NCBI GenBank assembly: GCA_021296025.1 | Contig: JAGWBF010000033.1 | Span: 1 to 22,023 of the forward strand | From: Dehalococcoidia bacterium | GTDB lineage: Bacteria > Chloroflexota > Dehalococcoidia > Lucifugimonadales > JAGWBF01 | Direction of reading: 5' to 3' | Length of the DNA: 22,023 nt | The notes under the pieces: model-generated | The model's input: only the letters and a program-made list of their open reading frames with translations | The model's database searches: none | Told to the model about the DNA's origin: nothing | Shown here: positions 7,492-14,959 of the stretch, piece after piece | How the letters are laid out: each line of letters begins with the position of its first letter | Position numbering within the stretch: the stretch's first letter is position 1 | Program-made: the position numbers and the translations under genes

Positions 7492-10116
7492 ATGGTCAAC
7501 GTATTATCGAAGATACTGGGCGATTCGACCGACCGGGCCGTCAAGAAGCTCGCTCCTATAGTCAAAGAGATCAACGACCTGGAGCCTGGCCTGGAAAGGC
7601 TGGATGATGAAGCCCTTCGACGGAAGACCGACGAGTTCCGGGCACGCCTATCAAAGGGCGAGGACCTGGATGACCTGCTGCCCGAGGCATTTGGGGTAGT
7701 ACGAGAAGCGGCGAAACGCACTCTGGGCCAGCGACACTACGATGTCCAGCTCATGGGCGGCATCATTCTGCACCAAGGCAAGGTTGCCGAGATGAAGACG
7801 GGAGAGGGCAAGACCCTGGTTGCCACCCTGCCCGCTTACCTGAATGCAATCACGGGAGAGGGCGTACACGTCGTCACCGTAAACGACTACCTGGCCCGCC
7901 GGGACTCATCCTGGATGGGACCCGTCTTCCATAAGCTAGGCCTCAGGGTAGCCTGTCTCCAGCACGAGTCGGCCCTTTTGTTCGATTCATCTTACGAAGG
8001 ACCGGAGCCCTCACAGAACCATGTAGTCGGAGTCTCCCGGCAGGAGGCCTACAGCGCTCACATCACCTACGGGACCAACAACGAGTTTGGCTTCGATTAT
8101 CTTCGCGACAACATGGCCTTAACCGAGGAGAGCATCGTCCAGAGGGGCCACCACTACGCCATCGTGGACGAGGTGGACAACATCCTCATCGACGAAGCCC
8201 GGACGCCCCTAATAATCAGCGGACCGGCTGAAGAGCCCGTCCAGCTGTACTACACCTTTGCCAAGCTGGTGCCCCGGCTCAAGGAAGATGACTACACCAT
8301 CGACGACAGGACCCAGGCCATCTCCCTGACCCAATCGGGGATATCCAACATGGAGCGATGGGCCAAGGTAGGAAACCTGTACGATGCCGAAAACTACCAC
8401 CTGGTCCACTTCATAGAGAACGCCCTCACCGCCCAGGTAATGCGAAAGAGGGACAAGGACTATGTGGTCAGGGATGGTGAGGTTGTAATCGTCGATGAGT
8501 TCACGGGAAGGCTCCAGTTCGGGCGCCGCTGGTCCGACGGTCTTCACCAGGCGGTCGAAGCCAAGGAGGGGGTGAAGATCCAGCGGGAGAGCATCACCTA
8601 CGCTACGGTTACCCTCCAGAACTACTTCCGGATCTACGACAAGCTGGCAGGCATGACAGGCACAGCCCTAACGGAGAGCGAAGAATTCTACAAGATCTAC
8701 GGCTTCGATGTTGCGGTAATCCCCACCAACAAGCCCATGGTCCGGGATGACCGTCCGGACCTGATCTTCAAGACGGAAGAAGGCAAGTGGAACGCCGTCT
8801 CTCAAGAGATCAAGGAGCATTACGACAGGAGACAGCCTGTGCTGGTTGGGACCACCTCCATCGAAAAGTCCGAAAAACTCAGCGCCATGCTCCGCCGCTC
8901 AGGTATCCCCCACAATCTCCTGAACGCCAAGCAGCACGAGGATGAGGCCCAGATTGTGGCCCAGGCCGGCCGGCCTGGGGCGGTCACAGTGGCGACGAAC
9001 ATGGCAGGGCGCGGGACGGACATAGTGCTGGGAGGCAACCCGGACAACCTGGAAATGGGTCATGATCAATGGCAGGCGGACCATGAGGAGGTCGTGGCCA
9101 GGGGAGGCCTGCACGTCATCGGCACGGAACACCACGACTCCCGGCGAATCGACAACCAGCTTAGAGGACGCTCCGGCCGGCAGGGAGATCCTGGGAGCTC
9201 CCGTTTCTACGCCTCCCTGGAAGATGACCTTATGCGCCGGTTCGGCGGCGACCGCATCAAAGGGCTGATGGGTCTGGTGGGCCTGGGGGACGACACTCCC
9301 CTGGAGAACCGAATGGTCACCAAGTCCCTGGAAGGGGCGCAGGTGAAGGTCGAAGGGCATCACTTCGAAACCCGGAAACACCTGCTGGAATACGATGATG
9401 TCTTGAACAACCAGAGGCAGGTGATCTACACGAAGAGGCGGGAATCTATTGTCAGCGACGACCTGGAACATACCATCCTAGCCATGGTCCAGCAGAAGGT
9501 CGTCGAACTTGTGAAGTACTGCCTCCCGGGTAAGGAACATGATGATTGGGACACTGAAGGCTTCCTGGAGGAGCTAAGGGTCGCGCTGCCTCTACCAGCC
9601 GACCTGGACAGCGAAGAAGAGCTGCTTCAGTTGGACCGGCAGAAGATAGAGGAGCGGCTCTTGGAGCACGCCCAGCACGTCTACGGCCAGCGGAAGGAAA
9701 CCATGGGCCCCGAAAACATGAAAGCCATGGAGAAGCTTCTGATGTTGCGCTCTATAGACGTCCATTGGGTCAGCCACCTCACATCTATGAACAACCTTCG
9801 TCAGGGAATCGGGCTGCATGCCTTTGGTCAGAGGGACCCTCTTGTTATGTACAAGACCGAAGGCAGCCGTATGTTTCAGGAGCTGCTCAAGCGGATCGAT
9901 AGGGACGTGGTACACAGCATCAACTACGCATCCATATCCACAACCCCGGGAACGAGACCTACCAACGGGTCCATCAAACCTAGCCCGATGAAGGCGGTTG
10001 CATCTAGCTCCCAGGGAGCGGCCGCAGCTGTGGCGACTCGCAAGGTCGGGCGCAACGACCCGTGCCCCTGCGGCAGCAACAAGAAGTACAAGCGATGCCA
10101 CGGCAGCAACGGCTGA
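7492..10116 (+). CDS. secA: Preprotein translocase ATPase SecA
   Basis: This is the motor ATPase that drives unfolded preproteins through SecYEG; it acts in the cytosol and at the inner face of the membrane. It has 874 residues, in the normal range. Motifs in order: Walker A TGEGKT (103-108), the preprotein cross-linking region, the Walker B-like DEVD (226-229) in VDEVDNILIDEARTPLIISG, GMTGTA, MAGRGTDIVLGGNP, and QLRGRSGRQGDPGSSRF (helicase motif VI). Then come the helical scaffold/wing region and a C-terminal zinc-binding SEC-C tail with Cys858, Cys860, Cys869 and His870. A low-complexity Ala/Ser/Thr linker precedes that tail. All key residues are present. The start is supported by the MVNVLSKILGDS opening, although the AGAGG upstream is rather far (about 14 bases). 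It lies directly after prs. Confidence 0.97.
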   Translation: MVNVLSKILGDSTDRAVKKLAPIVKEINDLEPGLERLDDEALRRKTDEFRARLSKGEDLDDLLPEAFGVVREAAKRTLGQRHYDVQLMGGIILHQGKVAEMKTGEGKTLVATLPAYLNAITGEGVHVVTVNDYLARRDSSWMGPVFHKLGLRVACLQHESALLFDSSYEGPEPSQNHVVGVSRQEAYSAHITYGTNNEFGFDYLRDNMALTEESIVQRGHHYAIVDEVDNILIDEARTPLIISGPAEEPVQLYYTFAKLVPRLKEDDYTIDDRTQAISLTQSGISNMERWAKVGNLYDAENYHLVHFIENALTAQVMRKRDKDYVVRDGEVVIVDEFTGRLQFGRRWSDGLHQAVEAKEGVKIQRESITYATVTLQNYFRIYDKLAGMTGTALTESEEFYKIYGFDVAVIPTNKPMVRDDRPDLIFKTEEGKWNAVSQEIKEHYDRRQPVLVGTTSIEKSEKLSAMLRRSGIPHNLLNAKQHEDEAQIVAQAGRPGAVTVATNMAGRGTDIVLGGNPDNLEMGHDQWQADHEEVVARGGLHVIGTEHHDSRRIDNQLRGRSGRQGDPGSSRFYASLEDDLMRRFGGDRIKGLMGLVGLGDDTPLENRMVTKSLEGAQVKVEGHHFETRKHLLEYDDVLNNQRQVIYTKRRESIVSDDLEHTILAMVQQKVVELVKYCLPGKEHDDWDTEGFLEELRVALPLPADLDSEEELLQLDRQKIEERLLEHAQHVYGQRKETMGPENMKAMEKLLMLRSIDVHWVSHLTSMNNLRQGIGLHAFGQRDPLVMYKTEGSRMFQELLKRIDRDVVHSINYASISTTPGTRPTNGSIKPSPMKAVASSSQGAAAAVATRKVGRNDPCPCGSNKKYKRCHGSNG

Positions 10117-10152
10117 CCCGAACGTGAGAGCGCAGCGGCAGCGACAATCAGC

Positions 10153-10653
10153 ATGACCCCCAGTAACGAAGACATCGCCCAAGTATTCGAAAACATGGCC
10201 TCCCTCCTGGAGTTCAAGGGAGATGCTGTCTTCAAGATTCGGGCGTACCAGAGGGCGGCCCGCATCATCGACCATCTCCCTTACCCGCTAGCACAAGCGC
10301 TGAACGATGGCATGGACCTGAAGACCATCCCCGGTATCGGCGATGCTATCAGCAAGAAGGTAAGGGAGTTCATCGATACTAACCAGGTCCAAGCCTTGGA
10401 ACGGCTAAAGGGCGAGCTTCCAGACGGGATTCTCGACGTGATGGAGCTACCTGGAATAGGTCCAAGGACCGCCGCCGTGATCGTGAAGGAGCTCGGCATC
10501 ACCAGCTTGGAAGACATCGAGAAAGCTGCCCTGGACGGCTCTCTGGCAGCCCTGCCCCGGATGGGGGAGAAGAGCGCCGAGACCATCCTGGATTTCATAC
10601 GGTCCCATCGCACCAAAGAAGCCTCCGCCGGTCTCACTCCGTCGGGCTCCTAG
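10153..10653 (+). CDS. Helix-hairpin-helix protein equivalent to the N-terminal part of PolX
   Basis: The 166-residue protein begins with a helical segment (about 5-50; NEDIAQVFENMASLLEF, then FKIRAYQRAARII) that matches the 8-kDa DNA-binding domain of family X DNA polymerases. Three helix-hairpin-helix motifs follow: IPGIGDAISKKV (59-70), LPGIGPRTAAVIVKELG (99-115) and LPRMGEKSAETIL (134-146). It then ends; the polymerase palm, thumb and PHP exonuclease parts of a normal PolX (about 570 residues) are missing. The stop (TAG) is followed within 9 bases by the next gene, so no remnant of the missing part remains here. It could bind gapped or nicked DNA, by analogy with the domain; that is inference. 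No clear ribosome site precedes the ATG; it lies 36 bases after secA. Confidence 0.85.
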   Translation: MTPSNEDIAQVFENMASLLEFKGDAVFKIRAYQRAARIIDHLPYPLAQALNDGMDLKTIPGIGDAISKKVREFIDTNQVQALERLKGELPDGILDVMELPGIGPRTAAVIVKELGITSLEDIEKAALDGSLAALPRMGEKSAETILDFIRSHRTKEASAGLTPSGS

Positions 10654-10661
10654 CTGTAATT

Positions 10662-11396
10662 ATGTCAACTGAGTCAGTGACCAGAACAAAGCGCTCCCCC
10701 CAGGTGGATGTTCTCCCATCTACTGGTCTTTCATGCAATGAGGTCCCCGTAATTGCCCATCTTAAGGCGCAGTTGGATTCGGGACGAGACTGGTGCGAAG
10801 CCTTGCTGGAAGCTGTGGGTCAGTGGACGATGGCTGATGAGGAGTACAACGGGCGCACGTACAGCTACCTGCTACTGGGCGAAGCCTTCGATTGGCTGCT
10901 GCTGGCCGAGAGGCTGTGCAGCGAACTGGATGGCGCCATCCCCGGCGAGGCGAAGGAAGACCTTCTCTTTCGAGGCAAGCTTCCCGAGTCCTTCACAGCC
11001 GAGAGGTTCCGTGTGCTCATAGGGCACAGCAAGCACCGGGCCTTCCTCAACTACTGGTACGGCGTAGTGATTGAGGAGGCTCTCCAGCTAAAGACGGAAG
11101 AGGAGCTTCGCAAGCAGCACCACGCCCGCGGCTTCCCCGATACCGACGACCTGACGGAAGAGGTCTTTGCCAAGTTGTATGAAGGCGGCCGTGAAGAGCT
11201 GTTCAGGGATTTCCTAAAGGAAACGTACAAAAAGCGCCGGGCTTCACGCTCGTTGAGCGACCTGAAGGAGTTCACCTATTGGCTGTTCAAACGACGGGTG
11301 CGCATCTGGGACCCGGCCAGGGTTGCCAGCGATACCCGGAAGGGCTTGGTGAGGCTGGGCGAACTGCGCTCTTCAGACTGCTATCTGGGTAGCTGA
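10662..11396 (+). CDS. Conserved-looking hypothetical protein, 244 residues
   Basis: I do not recognise this family. It is soluble, with no signal peptide or membrane segment, and looks mostly helical. The first 40 residues seem disordered (Ser/Thr/Lys-rich). The core opens with DWCEALLEAVGQWTMADEEY and LLGEAFDWLLLAERLCSEL. A His/Tyr-rich stretch (IGHSKHRAFLNYWYG) and Arg/Lys-rich helices with Trp near the C-terminus (EFTYWLFKRRVRIWDP) follow. Codon use is like its neighbours, and the reading frame is long and clean. It lies 8 bases after the helix-hairpin-helix gene, so the two are probably co-transcribed and may be linked in function, for example in nucleic acid handling, but nothing in the sequence proves this. 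It converges on valS with 20 bases between. Confidence 0.75.
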   Translation: MSTESVTRTKRSPQVDVLPSTGLSCNEVPVIAHLKAQLDSGRDWCEALLEAVGQWTMADEEYNGRTYSYLLLGEAFDWLLLAERLCSELDGAIPGEAKEDLLFRGKLPESFTAERFRVLIGHSKHRAFLNYWYGVVIEEALQLKTEEELRKQHHARGFPDTDDLTEEVFAKLYEGGREELFRDFLKETYKKRRASRSLSDLKEFTYWLFKRRVRIWDPARVASDTRKGLVRLGELRSSDCYLGS

Positions 11397-11416
11397 AGTC
11401 AAAGGGCCAGAAACCG

Positions 11417-14158
11417 TTACGAAGGCATCTGGACCAGCACCTGCTCAAGACGCTCCCGGCGCTCTTCCATCGAACGCTCTCTCTCCCGCTCCCGCTCCAC
11501 CACTTCTTCAGGAGCCCGGCTGCTGAATTTGTCGTCGGCCAGCAGCTTGCGCACCCTCTCCAGGGCTTCGGAGGTTTCCAACAGCTCTCCCTGCAGGCGC
11601 TCCCGCTCCGACGAGATGTCCACAACCCCGGCCAAGGGCACCTTTACGACGATCTGGCCTATCACCATGGTTATCGCCTGGTCCGCCAGTCTCGAATCAT
11701 CTTGGCCGTCATCGGCGATGGTCAGAGGAGAGGCCGTCGCCAGCACCTCCATCATCATGGACTCTTCCCTCAAGGCTCCTGCCAGCGGGCCGGGCGCTAA
11801 GGTTGCGGGAAGCTTTTGCCCAGGAGCTATGCGGAGCTGGGCGCGGGCGTTGCGAATCGCCCGGACCACCTGAATGATCTCCTGCATCTCGTCGTCGGCG
11901 GCAGCATCCAGCTTGGCCTCATCGGACTTCGGATAGGGTGCAACCATGATCGACTCGGGGAGACCATCCCTTCCCGGAAGTCGGCTGACCAAGTTCTGCC
12001 ATATCTCTTCGGTAATGTAGGGCATGAATGGATGCAGAAGCCTCAGGGTCCTCTCCAGGACATGAACCAGCACCCTCAGGGGAGATTGGTCCCCAGAGCG
12101 GATGCGCACCTTGGCCATCTCGATATACCAGTCGCAGTAGTCTCCCCAGAGAAACTCGTAAATGGAACGCTGGGCTTCGCCCAGCTCGTATTCCTCGAGG
12201 TACCTGTTGACTGTTCGACAGAGCAGGCTGAGACGGTGAAGAATCCACCGGTCCTGGCGGACCATGCCGGAAGACGAGTCAAGGTTGCGCCAGCCCAGAA
12301 GGTCGGCAGAATCGGCCCTGTCTATGTTCGAGAGTACGAACCGGGAGGCGTTCCACAGCTTGTTGGCAAAGTTACGAGTGGACTCCAGCTTGGACTCACC
12401 GAGACGCTGGTCGTTGCCCGGAGCTGTTCCCGTCGTCAGAGCGAAGCGCAGGGCATCAGTGCCGAACTCCTCGATCAGCTGAAGGGGATCGAGGACGTTC
12501 CCCTTCGTCTTGCTCATCTTGACCCCTTCCGCATCGCGGATCAGGCCATGCAGGAAGACTGTGTGGAAGGGCTCCCGCCCCGTGTTTTCCAAGCCCATCA
12601 TGATCATGCGGGCCACCCAGAAGAACAGGATGTCGTAACCCGTTTCCATGACAAAGGCGTTGTGCCCTGACACCGCAGTATCGAAGTCCGCGTCGGGGTA
12701 GAAACGAGAGAAATCCTCGCTATTCTCAGGCCATCCCACAGTGGAGTGCGGCCAAAGGGCGGAGCTGAACCAGGTGTCCAGCACATCGGGGTCCTGCCAG
12801 ATGTCCTCGGACTGGCAATGGGAGCAGGCATCGACTTCGTCGACCGATGCGGTGCTCTTGCCGCAGGAGCGGCAGTACCATACAGGAATGCGGTGCCCCC
12901 ACCATAGCTGACGGCTTACGCACCAGTCGCGAATGTTCTCCAACCAGTTCTTGTACACGTTGGAGAACCGTTCGGGCACGATTCGGATGCGCCCTTCGGA
13001 TACGGCTCGATATGCCCGGCCTGCAATGGACGCAGGATCATCGTAGCGACCCACATCCATGAACCACTGGGTACTTACCAGGGGCTCCACCACACTCTTG
13101 CATCGTTGGCAGTGGCCCACCGAGTGGCGATAAGCCTCGACCTTCTCCATGTAGCCCTCGTCCTGGAGCCTCTGGACGATCTCGGTGCGGCACTGGAACC
13201 GCTCCACACCCGCGTAGGTTCCCGCCTCCCCGCTCATGGTCCCGTCCTGCTCGATTACGGTAACCACGGGCAGGTTGTGCCTTCTCCCTATTTCGAAGTC
13301 CGTCGCATCGTGGCCGGGGGTAACCTTGAGGGCCCCAGTGCCAAACTGGGGATCGATAGCATCGTCGGCGACAACGGGTATCTGCCTGTTCACGATTGGC
13401 AATATGGCAAGCTGCCCCACCTGCGACCCGAATCGCTCATCCTCCGGGTTCACTGCAACTCCCGTATCCCCCAGCATTGTCTCCGGTCTGGTGGTCGCAA
13501 CCACGATGTGGCCCTCCCCGGACTGCATGGGATAGCGGATGAAGTAGAGGGAGCCATCCTGCTCTGCGTGCTCCACCTCCAGGTCCGACAGGGCAGTGGA
13601 ACACCTGGGACACCAGTTGATTATCCGCTCGCCCCGATACACCAAGCCCTTGTTGTACAGGTTGACGAAGGTTGCCCGGACAGCAAGGCTCGGACCTGGG
13701 TCCAGGGTGAAGGACAGGCGGGACCAGTCGCAGGAAGCCCCCAACCGTTTGTGCTGCTCATCTATGGTGTTGCCGTAGCGCCGCACCCACTCCCACACCT
13801 GCTCCACGAAGGCTTCCCTGCCCAGCTCCTGGCGGCTGGTGCCCTGACGGGCGACATGCTGTTCCACAACCCACTGGGTGGCAATGCCGGCGTGGTCTTT
13901 GCCGGGAAGCCAAAGGGTGGCATCTCCCAGCATGCGGTGCCAGCGGCAGAGAACATCCTGGATTGAAGCCGTCAAAGCATGGCCCAAGTGCAGCTCACCT
14001 GTGACGTTGGGCGGGGGCATGATCACCACGAAAGGCTTCTTGGCAGGGTCGGTGGAGGGGGAGAAGTAGCCTCCCTCAGTCCAGAATCTGTATATGCGGC
14101 CCTCGACCTCCTTGGGGTCGTAGGCCTTGGGCATCTCGTTAGTCGCTGGTGTGGACAT
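11417..14158 (-). CDS. valS: Valyl-tRNA synthetase
   Basis: This class I aminoacyl-tRNA synthetase charges tRNA-Val in the cytosol. It has 913 residues, a usual length. Seen: PPPNVTGELHLGHAL with the HIGH-type HLGH (57-60), the AGIATQWVVEQ region, the CP1 editing domain (TTRPETMLGDTGVAVNP, GTGALKVTPGHDATDFEIG), RQLWWGHRIPVWYC, and the KMSKS-type loop KMSKT (547-551) followed by KGNVLDP. Zinc-knuckle-like Cys pairs (CRSCG, CSHCQ, CQRC, CPRC) are also seen. An anticodon-binding helical domain follows, and a C-terminal coiled-coil arm rich in Glu and Arg closes it. All signature motifs are intact. The ATG at 14158 has GGAG three bases upstream, which is close. No T-box leader was seen in the short space before the gene, so expression may be driven from the cupin side. 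Confidence 0.97.
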   Translation of the reverse strand: MSTPATNEMPKAYDPKEVEGRIYRFWTEGGYFSPSTDPAKKPFVVIMPPPNVTGELHLGHALTASIQDVLCRWHRMLGDATLWLPGKDHAGIATQWVVEQHVARQGTSRQELGREAFVEQVWEWVRRYGNTIDEQHKRLGASCDWSRLSFTLDPGPSLAVRATFVNLYNKGLVYRGERIINWCPRCSTALSDLEVEHAEQDGSLYFIRYPMQSGEGHIVVATTRPETMLGDTGVAVNPEDERFGSQVGQLAILPIVNRQIPVVADDAIDPQFGTGALKVTPGHDATDFEIGRRHNLPVVTVIEQDGTMSGEAGTYAGVERFQCRTEIVQRLQDEGYMEKVEAYRHSVGHCQRCKSVVEPLVSTQWFMDVGRYDDPASIAGRAYRAVSEGRIRIVPERFSNVYKNWLENIRDWCVSRQLWWGHRIPVWYCRSCGKSTASVDEVDACSHCQSEDIWQDPDVLDTWFSSALWPHSTVGWPENSEDFSRFYPDADFDTAVSGHNAFVMETGYDILFFWVARMIMMGLENTGREPFHTVFLHGLIRDAEGVKMSKTKGNVLDPLQLIEEFGTDALRFALTTGTAPGNDQRLGESKLESTRNFANKLWNASRFVLSNIDRADSADLLGWRNLDSSSGMVRQDRWILHRLSLLCRTVNRYLEEYELGEAQRSIYEFLWGDYCDWYIEMAKVRIRSGDQSPLRVLVHVLERTLRLLHPFMPYITEEIWQNLVSRLPGRDGLPESIMVAPYPKSDEAKLDAAADDEMQEIIQVVRAIRNARAQLRIAPGQKLPATLAPGPLAGALREESMMMEVLATASPLTIADDGQDDSRLADQAITMVIGQIVVKVPLAGVVDISSERERLQGELLETSEALERVRKLLADDKFSSRAPEEVVERERERERSMEERRERLEQVLVQMPS

Positions 14159-14205
14159 CTACTCCATCCCCATCTATCCCCTGCCCAAGTGGGTAAGGGC
14201 TGACA

Positions 14206-14514
14206 TTATGCCAGGGGTATGGAGATGAACACGCGGGGTTCATCCCCGATTGCCGCCGTGGTGTGGCCCTTGCCCGTCAGGTCTTCCACCATGTTCACAT
14301 CCCCGGGGCCGAACCTCTGGACTGTCCCATACCACAATCCTATCTCCACCACACCCTAAAAGGTGATTACGTACTGGCGACGAGGGGCGGGATGGAAATC
14401 GATGCGGGTGATGGATATGGTGGCGTTGGGGTCAACCTTTACCGGACCTGTTGGAGATTCAATGGGCTCGAAATGGGTCTCACCATCATCGCCTGTGTAC
14501 GTCCTGTAGAACAT
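14206..14514 (-). pseudogene. Second, degraded copy of the small cupin gene, with in-frame TAG
   Basis: Reading through, the frame has 103 codons from ATG 14514 to TAA 14206 and aligns along its whole length with the cupin at 14607-14942. Both start MF, share GDDG near residue 10, share DFHPAPRRQYVIT, and share RFGPGD, DLTGKGHTT and SIPL. Codon 53 is TAG (14356-14358) where the intact copy has CAG (Gln). The copy is also about nine codons shorter, with a gap after the GDDG region, and has odd substitutions such as Trp-Tyr for Gly-Asp in the strand after the TAG. A ribosome site (AAGGAG) precedes the ATG. The Gly-rich cupin turn and His of the HPAP motif remain. I read it as a tandem duplicate that is decaying; readthrough would be needed for a full product. 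The piece before the TAG is only 52 residues. Confidence 0.7.
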
Positions 14515-14801
14515 GGCCTCTACTCCTTCTTTCAGTCAGAAATACACGTTGCGTTCCGCCATAGCGGAACGCCCATCAAAAACCCTTGGTCGAGCTACGC
14601 TACGAGTTAGTCCAGAGGTATTGCTACGGATACGCGCGGAACATCTCCCACAACCCTCGTCGTATGGCCCTTTCCCGTCAGGTCGTCTGCCAGCATCACA
14701 TCCCCAGGGCCGAATCTGTGGACTGACCCATCCCCCAAGCCTATCTCCACCTCACCCTGCAAGGTGATTACGTACTGGCGACGAGGGGCGGGATGGAAAT
14801 C
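14360..14801. repeat. Direct repeat inside the cupin tandem pair (41-bp identical copies)
   Basis: Positions 14360-14400 and 14761-14801 are identical over 41 bases and 401 bases apart; they begin AAGGTGATTACG and end GGATGGAAATC. They encode the same cupin segment, including silent positions, whereas the flanking parts of the two genes differ at many places. Confidence 0.85.
14551..14572. other. Perfect 9-bp hairpin between the two cupin copies
   Basis: GCGTTCCGC (14551-14559) and GCGGAACGC (14564-14572) are exact inverted copies around the 4-base loop CATA. On the transcribed (minus) strand the T-rich stretch GGGTTTTTG comes before the stem, not after, so it is not a standard intrinsic terminator. 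It could protect or process the mRNA or be an element end. No second copy was seen in the window. Confidence 0.6.
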
Positions 14802-14942
14802 AATGAAGTAGCCCGGGTCCGACTTTCTAAAGGTGACCCCTGTGGCAGGTTGGAGCACCGGACCGTCGATTTGCCCGAAGGGGGGCTCCAGGTCCTCCAG
14901 ATGGGACTGGCCGTCGTCCCCAGAAAACAGCCTCTTGAACAT
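14607..14942 (-). CDS. Small single-domain cupin protein
   Basis: The protein has 111 residues and makes one double-stranded beta-helix cupin domain. The segments HPAPRRQYVITLQGEVEIGLGDG and RFGPGDVMLADDLTGKGHTTRVV correspond to the two conserved cupin motifs. Some metal-binding positions (for example the His of HPAP and of KGHTT) are present, but the classic HxH pair is not, so metal binding is uncertain. I chose ATG 14942 because GGAGG lies 6 bases before it and because the neighbouring copy starts at the same place; GTG 14948 touches that ribosome site and is less likely. It lies 17 bases after the hydrolase gene and is probably co-transcribed with it. A role as an accessory or substrate-linked protein for the hydrolase is inferred only from position. 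Confidence 0.85.
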   Translation of the reverse strand: MFKRLFSGDDGQSHLEDLEPPFGQIDGPVLQPATGVTFRKSDPGYFIDFHPAPRRQYVITLQGEVEIGLGDGSVHRFGPGDVMLADDLTGKGHTTRVVGDVPRVSVAIPLD

Positions 14943-14959
14943 GTGCACCCTCCAATTGG

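Noticed and set aside
13106..13966. Long plus-strand open frame opposite valS (286 codons)
   Set aside because: It is a shadow of the GC-rich valS codons; its translation resembles no protein family and valS is certain.
14159..14205. T-box leader for valS
   Set aside because: Only about 47 bases lie before the next gene remnant, with no specifier stem, T-box sequence or terminator visible.
14263..14610. Plus-strand frame across the broken cupin
   Set aside because: It reads opposite the decaying cupin copy and owes its openness to that; no family-like sequence.
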